A stretch of DNA of 64,000 nt from Basidiobolus meristosporus CBS 931.73. Taxonomy: Eukaryota; Basidiobolomycota; Basidiobolomycetes; Basidiobolales; Basidiobolaceae. This document shows, piece by piece, positions 43,660 to 53,242 of the stretch (position 1 is the first letter of the stretch; each line of letters starts with the position of its first letter). Under the pieces are notes generated by a model. That model saw nothing but the letters and a program-made list of their open reading frames with translations, was not told the origin of the DNA and ran no database searches. The DNA lies in contig MCFE01000037.1 of the NCBI GenBank assembly GCA_002104905.1, positions 1-64,000 on the forward strand, given 5' to 3'. The position numbers and the translations under genes were made by a program.

Positions 43660-45345
43660 ATGGTTGCCATTAAGCTTCTCTCCGCCGTCTCACTATTCGC
43701 CGCCACTTCCATGGCTTGGGTTTGGCCCTTGCCTGAGAAGATGGAAATCGGTGAGAGCATCCTGACCGTTAGACATGGCTTCGATATCGACATCGAGGCT
43801 AAGTCCGGAAGAGATATCCTGCGCAGGGCTGTCAAGCGCTACAAGAAGATCATCTTCAACACTGGTGAATATGGTGATCTACTGCACCCAGTCACCAAAA
43901 CTGTGTTCCCCACCCCTACTCCCAACGTGCCGATCCACGAGCCCATCCCCGAGGCCAAGACCACCCGCATCAAGGGTCTTGTCATCAGAGTCAATGGTAA
44001 GAACACTGACTTGAACATCGAGACCGATGAGTCCTACAAACTTGACGTCCCAGCTGATGGCTCAGAGGCTGTCATCGAGGCCGAGACCGTGTACGGAGCT
44101 CTGCGTGGTTTGGAGTCCTTCTCTCAACTTGTTCACTGGAGCAGTGATGTCAACCAACACCGCATCCCCATGGCCCCAGTCAAGATCGAGGACAAGCCTG
44201 CCTTCCCCCATCGTGGTTTCCTCATCGATACCTCTCGTAACTACCTCCCTATCGCTGACATCAAGCGCATCTTGGATGGCATGTCCTACAACAAGCTCAA
44301 CATCTTCCATTGGCACGTCATTGACCAGCACAGCTTCCCCCTCATGACCAAGACCTACCCTGAGCTGGCCATCCACGGAGCCTACACCAAGAAGTGGATC
44401 TACGATGAGGATGATGTCCGTGAGATTGTCCGCTATGCCAAGGACAGAGCCATCCGTGTGATTCCTGAGTTCGATATTCCAGGCCATGCTTACTCCTGGG
44501 GTCTGGCTATGCCCGACATCGTCAACTGCATGAACATGCAGCCCGACTGGGACACCTATGCCGCCGAGCCCAACAGCGGTCAACTGGACATCATCAACCC
44601 CAAGACTGATGAGGTTGTCCAGAACTTCCTCAAGGAAGTCGCCCAATGGTTCGATGACGACTTCATCCACATCGGTGGTGACGAGGTCAACATGAAGTGT
44701 TGGGAGATCACTCCAGGATACCCCGAGTATCTTGAGAAGCACAACAAGACCATGGAGGATGTGCTCTCCGACTTCGTCATCAAGACCCACAACTGGGTCC
44801 GCGACAACAAGAAGACCCCCATCACCTGGCAAGAGGCCCTCACCAGTCACAACATCTCCATGGAGAAGGATGTTGCCGTCCAAGTATGGCTCAGCCCTGC
44901 GGATGCTATAGATGTTGTCCGTGCTGGACACAGAGTGATTTCATCCAGCTATGAAAGATGGTATCTTGACTGCGGTCATGGTGGCTGGATCAGTGACAAC
45001 GAAGGCAACTCATGGTGTGACCCACACAAGAGCTGGCAAAAGGCATACAACTACGACATCACAGCCAACATGACTGCTGAGGAGGCCAAGCTGGTTATTG
45101 GCGGTGAGGCTCCTGCCTGGGCCGAACAAATCGATACCACCAACATTGATCGTACCTTGTGGCCACGTGGTGCAGCTGTTGCCGAGGTTCTCTGGTCCGG
45201 CATCAAGCTTGAGGATGGCACCTACCGCAAGACCGGTGATGTGTTCCCACGTATTCATGAGCAAAGAGCACGCATGGTTGATCGTGGCATTCGTGCTGTA
45301 CCTTTGCAACCTTTGTGGTGTGCTCGTAACCCACGCAATTGCTAA
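43660..45345 (+). CDS. GH20 beta-N-acetylhexosaminidase, copy 2 (B type)
   Basis: 561 residues, same architecture and intact catalytic HIGGDEV as copy 1. It is of B type: YGDLL, VNGKNTDLNIETD, PIADIK, WVRDNKKTP, SPADAID, DPHKSW, DTTNIDR and GIRAVP. Unique to this copy is Phe in the signal peptide (VSLFAAT). Relative to A-type copies it lacks the N-K-T sequon in RENNKTP. Its 3' flank is unrelated to the other copies from the stop codon onward. Confidence 0.97.
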   Translation: MVAIKLLSAVSLFAATSMAWVWPLPEKMEIGESILTVRHGFDIDIEAKSGRDILRRAVKRYKKIIFNTGEYGDLLHPVTKTVFPTPTPNVPIHEPIPEAKTTRIKGLVIRVNGKNTDLNIETDESYKLDVPADGSEAVIEAETVYGALRGLESFSQLVHWSSDVNQHRIPMAPVKIEDKPAFPHRGFLIDTSRNYLPIADIKRILDGMSYNKLNIFHWHVIDQHSFPLMTKTYPELAIHGAYTKKWIYDEDDVREIVRYAKDRAIRVIPEFDIPGHAYSWGLAMPDIVNCMNMQPDWDTYAAEPNSGQLDIINPKTDEVVQNFLKEVAQWFDDDFIHIGGDEVNMKCWEITPGYPEYLEKHNKTMEDVLSDFVIKTHNWVRDNKKTPITWQEALTSHNISMEKDVAVQVWLSPADAIDVVRAGHRVISSSYERWYLDCGHGGWISDNEGNSWCDPHKSWQKAYNYDITANMTAEEAKLVIGGEAPAWAEQIDTTNIDRTLWPRGAAVAEVLWSGIKLEDGTYRKTGDVFPRIHEQRARMVDRGIRAVPLQPLWCARNPRNC

Positions 45346-45909
45346 GATATGTAGCAAGATTATATCATTTGTAAAAGTTACATATTTTGGTTATATATAC
45401 TTTGAATCATCTGAGCTCAGACTGAAAATAAATAATTGGTGTTATTAAAAATAACTTGTATATTTCTTACAATTACTCTAAATGAAATTATTGACCCGGA
45501 GCACTAATATATAATATATTTCTGGGCCGTGTAACCATTACGCTGAAGTATTGTGCCTTACAAAGAATGTAACCAATATTTAGAATTCCGATCGTGACTT
45601 GTTCGTGGGAAAATTTGATTTTGATCGGTATCGTACATTATGATTAATCAATCATTCATCGATTTCTTCCATTCGGATCATTCACCAAACTAGGAATTCA
45701 TTAATATATTCTTTACAGAAGACCACCTCCGTTCAAATCCAGTTTGATGAAATTATGCCTTCTCCACAAATCGCAACATTATTTTATTTCCCAGGCCTAG
45801 ATGTCGCTTTTTGGGAATCGATTTGGCCTCCGCTACTTGAGGCGATTGAAAAGAATGGATGGAAAATCCAGGGCAGCTGGACACTTTCAATTTAATATCC
45901 ACTGAGCAC
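45346..45909. other. Spacer between hexosaminidase copies 2 and 3
   Basis: AT-rich, non-coding; contains the copy 2 3' end (aaataaataattgg near 45426) and the copy 3 promoter. Confidence 0.45.
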
Positions 45910-45917
45910 TATAAATA
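45910..45917 (+). promoter_or_regulatory. TATAAATA box, hexosaminidase copy 3
   Basis: Exact octamer 42 nt before the ATG at 45952. Confidence 0.75.
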
Positions 45918-45951
45918 TGAGGGTCAGCATTGAAATGTGAAAACAATATCA

Positions 45952-47640
45952 ATGGTCGCAATTAAATTATTATCCGCTGTCTCACTCCTCGCCGCCACTT
46001 CCATGGCTTGGGTTTGGCCCTTGCCTGAGAAGATGGAAATCGGTGAGAGCATCCTGACCGTTAGACATGGCTTCGATATCGACATCGAGGCGAAGTCCGG
46101 AAGAGACATCCTGCGCAGGGCTGTCAAGCGCTACAAGAAGATCATCTTCAACACTGGTGAATATGGTGATCTGTTGCACCCAGTCACCAAAACTGTGTTC
46201 CCCACCCCTACCCCCAATGTGCCAATCCACGAGCCCATCCCCGAGGCCAAGACCACCCGCATCAAGGGTCTTGTCATCAGAGTCAATGGTAAGAACACTG
46301 ACTTGAACATCGAGACCGATGAGTCCTACAAACTTGATGTCCCAGCTGATGGCTCAGAGGCCGTCATCGAGGCCGAGACCGTGTACGGAGCTCTCCGTGG
46401 TTTGGAGTCCTTCTCTCAACTCGTTCACTGGAGCAGTGATGTCAACCAACACCGCATCCCCATGGCTCCAGTCAAGATTGAGGACAAGCCTGCCTTCCCC
46501 CATCGTGGTTTCCTCATCGATACCTCTCGTAACTACCTCCCCATCGCTGACGACATCAAGCGCATCTTGGATGGCATGTCCTACAACAAGCTCAACATCT
46601 TCCACTGGCACGTCATTGACCAGCACAGCTTCCCACTCATGACCAAGACCTACCCTGAGCTGGCCATCCACGGAGCCTACACCAAGAAGTGGATCTACGA
46701 TGAGGATGATGTCCGTGAGATTGTCCGCTATGCCAAGGACAGAGCCATCCGTGTGATTCCTGAGTTCGATATTCCAGGCCATGCTTACTCCTGGGGTCTG
46801 GCTATGCCCGACATCGTCAACTGCATGAACATGCAGCCTGACTGGGACACCTATGCCGCCGAGCCCAACAGCGGTCAACTGGACATCATCAACCCCAAGA
46901 CTGATGAGGTTGTCCAGAACTTCCTCAAGGAAGTCGCCCAATGGTTCGATGATGACTTCATCCACATCGGTGGTGACGAGGTCAACATGAAGTGTTGGGA
47001 GATCACTCCAGGATACCCCGAGTATCTTGAGAAGCACAACAAGACCATGGAGGATGTGCTTCTCGACTTCGTCATCAAGACCCACAACTGGGTCCGCGAC
47101 AACAAGAAGATCCCCATCACCTGGCAAGAGGCCCTCACCAGTCACAACATCTCCATGGAGAAGGACGTTGCCGTCCAGGTGTGGCTCAGCCCTGCGGATG
47201 CTATTGATGTTGTTCGTGCTGGACACAGAGTGATTTCATCCAGCTATGAAAGATGGTATCTTGACTGCGGCCACGGTGGCTGGATCAGTGACAACGAAGG
47301 TAACTCATGGTGTGACCCACACAAGAGCTGGCAAAAGGCATACAACTACGACATCACAGCCAACATGACTGCTGAGGAGGCCAAGCTGGTTATTGGCGGT
47401 GAGGCTCCTGCCTGGGCCGAACAAATCGATACCACCAATATCGATCGTACCTTGTGGCCACGTGGTGCAGCTGTTGCCGAGGTTCTCTGGTCCGGCATCA
47501 AGCTTGAGGATGGCACCTACCGCAAGACCGGTGATGTGTTCCCACGTATTCATGAGCAAAGAGCACGTATGGTTGATCGTGGCATTCGTGCTGTACCTTT
47601 GCAACCTTTGTGGTGTGCTCGTAACCCACGCAATTGCTAA
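45952..47640 (+). CDS. GH20 beta-N-acetylhexosaminidase, copy 3 (B type, one-codon insertion)
   Basis: 562 residues from the ATG at 45952, which gives the MVAIK start shared by all copies; the frame is open 15 nt further upstream but without ATG. B-type residues throughout (YGDLL, RDNKKIP, PHKSW, TTNIDR, GIRAVP). It carries an extra GAC at 46549-46554, so that the junction reads PIADDIK where A copies have PVDDIK and B copies PIADIK. It also has LLDFV where all other copies have LSDFV. The catalytic motif HIGGDEV is intact; the insertion lies just before the first barrel strands and its effect is unknown. Confidence 0.96.
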   Translation: MVAIKLLSAVSLLAATSMAWVWPLPEKMEIGESILTVRHGFDIDIEAKSGRDILRRAVKRYKKIIFNTGEYGDLLHPVTKTVFPTPTPNVPIHEPIPEAKTTRIKGLVIRVNGKNTDLNIETDESYKLDVPADGSEAVIEAETVYGALRGLESFSQLVHWSSDVNQHRIPMAPVKIEDKPAFPHRGFLIDTSRNYLPIADDIKRILDGMSYNKLNIFHWHVIDQHSFPLMTKTYPELAIHGAYTKKWIYDEDDVREIVRYAKDRAIRVIPEFDIPGHAYSWGLAMPDIVNCMNMQPDWDTYAAEPNSGQLDIINPKTDEVVQNFLKEVAQWFDDDFIHIGGDEVNMKCWEITPGYPEYLEKHNKTMEDVLLDFVIKTHNWVRDNKKIPITWQEALTSHNISMEKDVAVQVWLSPADAIDVVRAGHRVISSSYERWYLDCGHGGWISDNEGNSWCDPHKSWQKAYNYDITANMTAEEAKLVIGGEAPAWAEQIDTTNIDRTLWPRGAAVAEVLWSGIKLEDGTYRKTGDVFPRIHEQRARMVDRGIRAVPLQPLWCARNPRNC

Positions 47641-48373
47641 AGATACAAGATGGGTTTTGCACATCTAATTGATGGCCCTCATTTTTACATTTGATGTTAA
47701 CAATTTCTTCATTCGATATCTGTAATAAAACCAACTTATTTATGTAATTGATTTGGCAATAGTATCTATGCATTATGTCAATCTACAATGATATTTCCGT
47801 TAGACTAAGAATCTTAGACACGTTTGCCATAAAAGGTATCTCTTTAAATTGCGGAGAACGGAGCACGGAAAATATTCCTCAAATGTATGGGTATCAAATT
47901 GAATTTAAGAGGTTTCTAGAAGTGTAACGAGTCTGGTTGGAAAAGATTTTCACACCATACGAGTGATGGAATGGCACCAATGGCTGTCGCACACAATAAT
48001 TCTAGGTTAGAGAGTACTACGCCACAAAAAGACCACATGGATAGCATTGGGAACTGAAATGGGTCATATGTCGCTTCAGCAGGAATACAAAATCACGTAT
48101 TAACTAAAAAAAAATTCCCCTCTACTAAAGTAAAATGGTATAACTAGGCTTAAGGCCATGCCTTATCCAAATCAAATGTGGAGAACAACATGTGGGAATG
48201 CTACTTGAAATTTTCAGTTAAATTGATAGCTAAATTTAATGATTATATAGTTCGCGATCGCTACACTAGTTTAAATTTAGTGAATTCCTTTGAACCCCGA
48301 CTGTTTATTGGCTGTATCACAGGTCATCAGAAGAATTAGGTCTCCACAAACTGATTCCTAGAAATGAAGAACA
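47641..48373. other. Spacer between hexosaminidase copies 3 and 4
   Basis: The longest spacer in the array (795 nt to the ATG); AT-rich and non-coding, with an A8 tract near 48107. Confidence 0.45.
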
Positions 48374-48381
48374 TATAAATA
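48374..48381 (+). promoter_or_regulatory. TATAAATA box, hexosaminidase copy 4
   Basis: Exact octamer 62 nt before the ATG at 48436. Confidence 0.75.
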
Positions 48382-48435
48382 AGTCAGTTATTGACGTTGT
48401 CTACAAATCACAAGAATCAAAATCCATTTACAATA

Positions 48436-50121
48436 ATGGTAGCAATCAAACTCCTCTCCGCTGTCTCACTCCTGGCTGCTTCTTCCATGGCTTGGGTTTG
48501 GCCCTTGCCTGAGAAGATGGAAATCGGTGAGAGCATCCTGACAGTCAGACATGGCTTCGATATCGACATCGAGGCTAAGTCTGGAAGAGATATCCTACGC
48601 AGGGCTGTCAAGCGCTACAAGAAGATCATCTTCAACACTGGTGAATATGGTGATCTGTTGCACCCAGTCACCAAAACTGTGTTCCCCACCCCTACTCCCA
48701 ACGTGCCAATCCACGAGCCCATCCCCGAAGCCAAGACCACTCGCATCAAGGGTCTTGTCATCAGAGTCAATGGTGAGAACACTGACTTGAACATCGAGAC
48801 CGATGAGTCCTACAAACTTGACGTCCCAGCTGATGGCTCAGAGGCTGTCATCGAGGCCGAGACCGTGTACGGAGCTCTCCGTGGTTTGGAGTCCTTCTCT
48901 CAACTCGTTCACTGGAGCAGTGATGTCAACCAACACCGCATCCCCATGGCCCCAGTCAAGATCGAGGACAAGCCTGCCTTCCCCCATCGTGGTTTCCTCA
49001 TCGATACCTCTCGTAACTACCTCCCCATCGCTGACATCAAGCGCATCTTGGATGGCATGTCCTACAACAAGCTCAACATCTTCCACTGGCACGTCATCGA
49101 CCAGCACAGCTTCCCCCTCATGACCAAGACCTACCCTGAGCTGGCCATCCACGGAGCCTACACCAAGAAGTGGATCTACGACGAGGATGATGTCCGTGAG
49201 ATTGTCCGCTATGCCAAGGACAGAGCCATCCGTGTGATTCCTGAGTTCGATATTCCAGGCCATGCTTACTCCTGGGGTCTGGCTATGCCCGACATCGTCA
49301 ACTGCATGAACATGCAGCCTGACTGGGACACCTATGCCGCCGAGCCCAACAGCGGTCAACTGGACATCATCAACCCCAAGACTGATGAGGTTGTCCAGAA
49401 CTTCCTCAAGGAAGTCGCCCAATGGTTCGATGATGACTTCATCCACATCGGTGGTGACGAGGTCAACATGAAGTGTTGGGAGATCACTCCAGGATACCCC
49501 GAGTATCTTGAGAAGCACAACAAGACCATGGAGGATGTGCTCTCCGACTTCGTCATCAAGACCCACAACTGGGTCCGCGACAACAAGAAGATCCCCATCA
49601 CCTGGCAAGAGGCCCTCACCAGTCACAACATCTCCATGGAGAAGGATGTTGCCGTCCAGGTGTGGCTCAGCCCTGCGGATGCTATTGATGTTGTCCGTGC
49701 TGGACACAGAGTGATTTCATCCAGCTATGAAAGATGGTACCTTGACTGCGGTCACGGTGGCTGGATCAGTGACAACGAAGGCAACTCATGGTGTGACCCA
49801 CACAAGAGCTGGCAAAAGGCATACAACTATGACATCACAGCCAACATGACTGCTGAGGAGGCCAAGCTGGTTATTGGCGGTGAGGCTCCTGCCTGGGCCG
49901 AACAAATCGATATCACCAATATCGATCGTACCTTGTGGCCACGTGGTGCAGCTGTTGCCGAGGTTCTCTGGTCCGGCATCAAGCTTGAGGATGGCACCTA
50001 CCGCAAGACCGGTGATGTGTTCCCACGTATTCATGAGCAAAGAGCACGCATGGTTGATCGTGGCATTCGTGCTGTACCTTTGCAACCTTTGTGGTGTGCT
50101 CGTAATCCACGCAATTGCTAA
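48436..50121 (+). CDS. GH20 beta-N-acetylhexosaminidase, copy 4 (B type)
   Basis: 561 residues from the ATG at 48436 (the open frame reaches back to 48391 without an ATG). B-type block residues (YGDLL, PIADIK, RDNKKIP, SPADAID, PHKSW, GIRAVP), with VNGENTDL instead of VNGKNTDL as in copies 5-7. A private substitution gives DITNIDR where copies 2, 3 and 7 have DTTNIDR. The signal peptide has AASS as in copies 5-7. Catalytic HIGGDEV intact. Confidence 0.97.
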   Translation: MVAIKLLSAVSLLAASSMAWVWPLPEKMEIGESILTVRHGFDIDIEAKSGRDILRRAVKRYKKIIFNTGEYGDLLHPVTKTVFPTPTPNVPIHEPIPEAKTTRIKGLVIRVNGENTDLNIETDESYKLDVPADGSEAVIEAETVYGALRGLESFSQLVHWSSDVNQHRIPMAPVKIEDKPAFPHRGFLIDTSRNYLPIADIKRILDGMSYNKLNIFHWHVIDQHSFPLMTKTYPELAIHGAYTKKWIYDEDDVREIVRYAKDRAIRVIPEFDIPGHAYSWGLAMPDIVNCMNMQPDWDTYAAEPNSGQLDIINPKTDEVVQNFLKEVAQWFDDDFIHIGGDEVNMKCWEITPGYPEYLEKHNKTMEDVLSDFVIKTHNWVRDNKKIPITWQEALTSHNISMEKDVAVQVWLSPADAIDVVRAGHRVISSSYERWYLDCGHGGWISDNEGNSWCDPHKSWQKAYNYDITANMTAEEAKLVIGGEAPAWAEQIDITNIDRTLWPRGAAVAEVLWSGIKLEDGTYRKTGDVFPRIHEQRARMVDRGIRAVPLQPLWCARNPRNC

Positions 50122-50794
50122 TATTGGATGAACAGTATAAGTTAAAAATCAATGATCTTGTGACAGCTTGCTGAATATTAATAAATATACCCCTTTTGTG
50201 TACTGTAATAACAGTTTCATTTGTTGTGGGTTCGAATATTGAAATTTACGCTAGTTATTTACGATAAATACATTTGCGGGTGATACGAAATGGTTCGGCA
50301 ATATAGAGTAAATCTCAAACCATTTTCGTTGAAATAATGTAAATTTCTAACTATAGGCGAAAAGATTTCCTTATATGATCTAATTACAGCTCGTGGTAGT
50401 AAAATCATCCTGATGCCTGGATTTTATATGCCATCCAACCAAGTAATAATGCTTATACCGTTTGAGATGAATGGTAACTATTAATTAATATCACCCCTCG
50501 AAAATTCTACAAATGAAGCAGTGTCATCCATTCTAGATTGGAGATTACCTTGACTAGAATGGTTAGAAAAAATCATCCAGGAAATTCTATTTCCCTTAAG
50601 AGTTGTGGCGGGCGCGATCATTTTCTCACTGCGAATAAATATATATACCATTTGAAACTCAGTGATGGAAAATAGACATATTGTTTTTTAGTACATTGCG
50701 CGTCGGACCTAGAATGACAAATGAAATATAGCCAAAGTATTTTGAGAAAAGTCAGCGAGTGGAGTAAGAATCTTCTTTTAGTGTAGAATTTCCC
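50122..50794. other. Spacer between hexosaminidase copies 4 and 5
   Basis: Non-coding, AT-rich; a second TATA-like run (aataaatatatatacc, ~50634-50650) lies further upstream of copy 5. Confidence 0.45.
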
Positions 50795-50802
50795 TATAAA
50801 TA
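50795..50802 (+). promoter_or_regulatory. TATAAATA box, hexosaminidase copy 5
   Basis: Exact octamer 51 nt before the ATG at 50846. Confidence 0.75.
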
Positions 50803-50845
50803 GCGTACGGTATTGGTATGCATTTCGTACAAAAAATTCGATTCT

Positions 50846-52531
50846 ATGGTTGCGATCAAACTACTTTCTGCTGTCTCCCTCCTCGCCGCATCTTCCATGG
50901 CTTGGGTTTGGCCCTTGCCTGAGAAGATGGAAATCGGTGAGAGCATCCTGACAGTCAGAAATGGCTTCGATATCGACATTGAGGCTAAGTCTGGAAGAGA
51001 CATCCTGCGCAGGGCTGTCAAGCGCTACAAGAAGATCATCTTCAACACTGGCGAGTTCGGTGACTTGTTGCACCCAGTCACCAAAACTGTGTTCCCCACC
51101 CCCACCCCCAATGTGCCAATCCACGAGCCCATCCCCGAGGCCAAGACCACTCGCATCAAGGGTCTTGTCATCAGAGTCAATGGTGAGAACACTGACTTGA
51201 ACATCGAGACCGATGAGTCCTACAAACTTGACGTCCCAGCTGATGGCTCAGAGGCTGTCATCGAGGCCGAGACCGTGTACGGAGCTCTCCGTGGTTTGGA
51301 GTCCTTCTCTCAACTCGTTCACTGGAGCAGTGATGTCAACCAACACCGCATCCCCATGGCCCCAGTCAAGATCGAGGACAAGCCTGCCTTCCCCCATCGT
51401 GGTTTCCTCATCGATACCTCTCGTAACTACCTCCCTGTTGACGACATCAAGCGCATCTTGGATGGCATGTCCTACAACAAGCTCAACATCTTCCACTGGC
51501 ACGTCATTGACCAGCACAGCTTCCCCCTCATGACCAAGACCTACCCTGAGCTGGCCATCCACGGAGCCTACACCAAGAAGTGGATCTACGATGAGGATGA
51601 TGTCCGTGAGATTGTCCGCTATGCCAAGGACAGAGCCATCCGTGTGATTCCTGAGTTCGATATTCCAGGCCATGCTTACTCCTGGGGTCTGGCTATGCCC
51701 GACATCGTCAACTGCATGAACATGCAGCCCGACTGGGACACCTATGCCGCCGAGCCCAACAGCGGACAACTGGACATCATCAACCCCAAGACTGATGAGG
51801 TTGTCCAGAACTTCCTCAAGGAAGTCGCCCAATGGTTCGATGACGACTTCATCCACATCGGTGGTGACGAGGTCAACATGAAGTGTTGGGAGATCACTCC
51901 AGGATACCCCGAGTATCTTGAGAAGCACAACAAGACCATGGAGGATGTGCTCTCCGACTTCGTCATCAAGACCCACAAATGGGTCCGTGAGAACAACAAG
52001 ACCCCCATCACCTGGCAAGAGGCCCTCACCAATCACAACATCTCCATGGAGAAGGACGTTGCCGTCCAGGTGTGGCTCAGCCCTGAGGATGCTATTGATG
52101 TTGTCCGTGCTGGACACAGAGTGATTTCATCCAGCTATGAAAGATGGTATCTTGACTGCGGTCACGGTGGCTGGATTAGTGACAACGAAGGCAACTCGTG
52201 GTGCGATCCCTTCAAGAGCTGGCAAAAGGCATACAACTACGACATCACAGCCAACATGACTGCTGAGGAGGCCAAGCTGGTTATTGGCGGTGAGGCTCCT
52301 GCCTGGGCCGAACAAATCGACCCCATGAACATTCACCAAACCTTGTGGCCACGTGGTGCTGCTGTTGCCGAGGTTCTCTGGTCCGGTATCAAGCTTGAGG
52401 ATGGCACCTACCGCAAGACCGGTGATGTGTTCCCACGTATTCATGAGCAAAGAGCACGCATGGTTGACCGTGGTCTTCCTGCCGAACCTTTGCAACCTTT
52501 GTGGTGTGCACGCAACCCAAGAAACTGCTAA
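50846..52531 (+). CDS. GH20 beta-N-acetylhexosaminidase, copy 5 (A type, mosaic)
   Basis: 561 residues from the ATG at 50846. A-type at FGDLL, PVDDIK, RENNKTP, SPEDAID, PFKSW, DPMNIHQ and GLPAEP, but B-like in the VNGENTDLNIETD...GSEAVIEAET block, where copy 1 differs. Private change: TVRNGFD where all others have TVRHGFD. It shares TNHN with copy 6 (TSHN elsewhere). Catalytic residues intact. Confidence 0.97.
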   Translation: MVAIKLLSAVSLLAASSMAWVWPLPEKMEIGESILTVRNGFDIDIEAKSGRDILRRAVKRYKKIIFNTGEFGDLLHPVTKTVFPTPTPNVPIHEPIPEAKTTRIKGLVIRVNGENTDLNIETDESYKLDVPADGSEAVIEAETVYGALRGLESFSQLVHWSSDVNQHRIPMAPVKIEDKPAFPHRGFLIDTSRNYLPVDDIKRILDGMSYNKLNIFHWHVIDQHSFPLMTKTYPELAIHGAYTKKWIYDEDDVREIVRYAKDRAIRVIPEFDIPGHAYSWGLAMPDIVNCMNMQPDWDTYAAEPNSGQLDIINPKTDEVVQNFLKEVAQWFDDDFIHIGGDEVNMKCWEITPGYPEYLEKHNKTMEDVLSDFVIKTHKWVRENNKTPITWQEALTNHNISMEKDVAVQVWLSPEDAIDVVRAGHRVISSSYERWYLDCGHGGWISDNEGNSWCDPFKSWQKAYNYDITANMTAEEAKLVIGGEAPAWAEQIDPMNIHQTLWPRGAAVAEVLWSGIKLEDGTYRKTGDVFPRIHEQRARMVDRGLPAEPLQPLWCARNPRNC

Positions 52532-53172
52532 AGGGCATACCAAGATAATTTTGATATAGTATTGACTAAATTTCATGTTGTAAAGGCACATAATAGCATT
52601 TCAATAAAATCAATGAATAGCATCAATGTAGTCCCATTTTTGAATTAAGTCCTATAAATCTGGATTTGCAACTTATTTAAACGAATGAATTGTGACCTCT
52701 AGAATCCAGAATAATATTATAATGGGAGAGGTAGCACCAAGGAGCCATTTTACTGCACCCGTTTGTTACACGGAGATTTAATGTGCACACTTCACTAATG
52801 CAAGGACAGATTGTATAATCAGCTAGGATGAAGATAATGGCGCCACAGATACACGTTACTAACGCCTTCATTTCTCGAGAATTTCGAAGGAATGACATAT
52901 CAAATACTTGGAAATTCATTAGCGGCCTCAAAATCAGTAGGATAGTTCTCATTATGGTACTGTAACGTGAAAGCAATATTTTAATTTAACTCGAAATTGA
53001 TGCCAATACGATGCTTTTACCATTGGTAATATTACCATTGAAAGTTGTAGCCACATAACTGGCCTTTCCTTTTCATTCTACCCTGTTACTTATGGTTTGA
53101 TTGATTGTAAACTTCGTGCGTAAAAGAATTTACTATTGCGAATTTTCCAGCGTCCCGCGAAAGAACTGACAA
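52532..53172. other. Spacer between hexosaminidase copies 5 and 6
   Basis: Non-coding. The minus-strand frame at 52677-52976 shows no domain and is treated as chance. Confidence 0.45.
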
Positions 53173-53180
53173 TATAAATA
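53173..53180 (+). promoter_or_regulatory. TATAAATA box, hexosaminidase copy 6
   Basis: Exact octamer 70 nt before the ATG, the longest distance of the seven. Confidence 0.75.
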
Positions 53181-53242
53181 CTCACGACCATGCCCAATAG
53201 TTAAAGCATACCCCATAACAGAAAACACCAACAGTAACATAA

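Noticed and set aside
45937-45951. Upstream extension of hexosaminidase copy 3 (also copies 4 and 5)
   Set aside because: The extra codons have no ATG; the ATG that gives MVAIK is shared by all seven copies and starts a good signal peptide.
50222-50240. B-box-like gggttcgaat
   Set aside because: No A box or cloverleaf stems upstream within tRNA distance.
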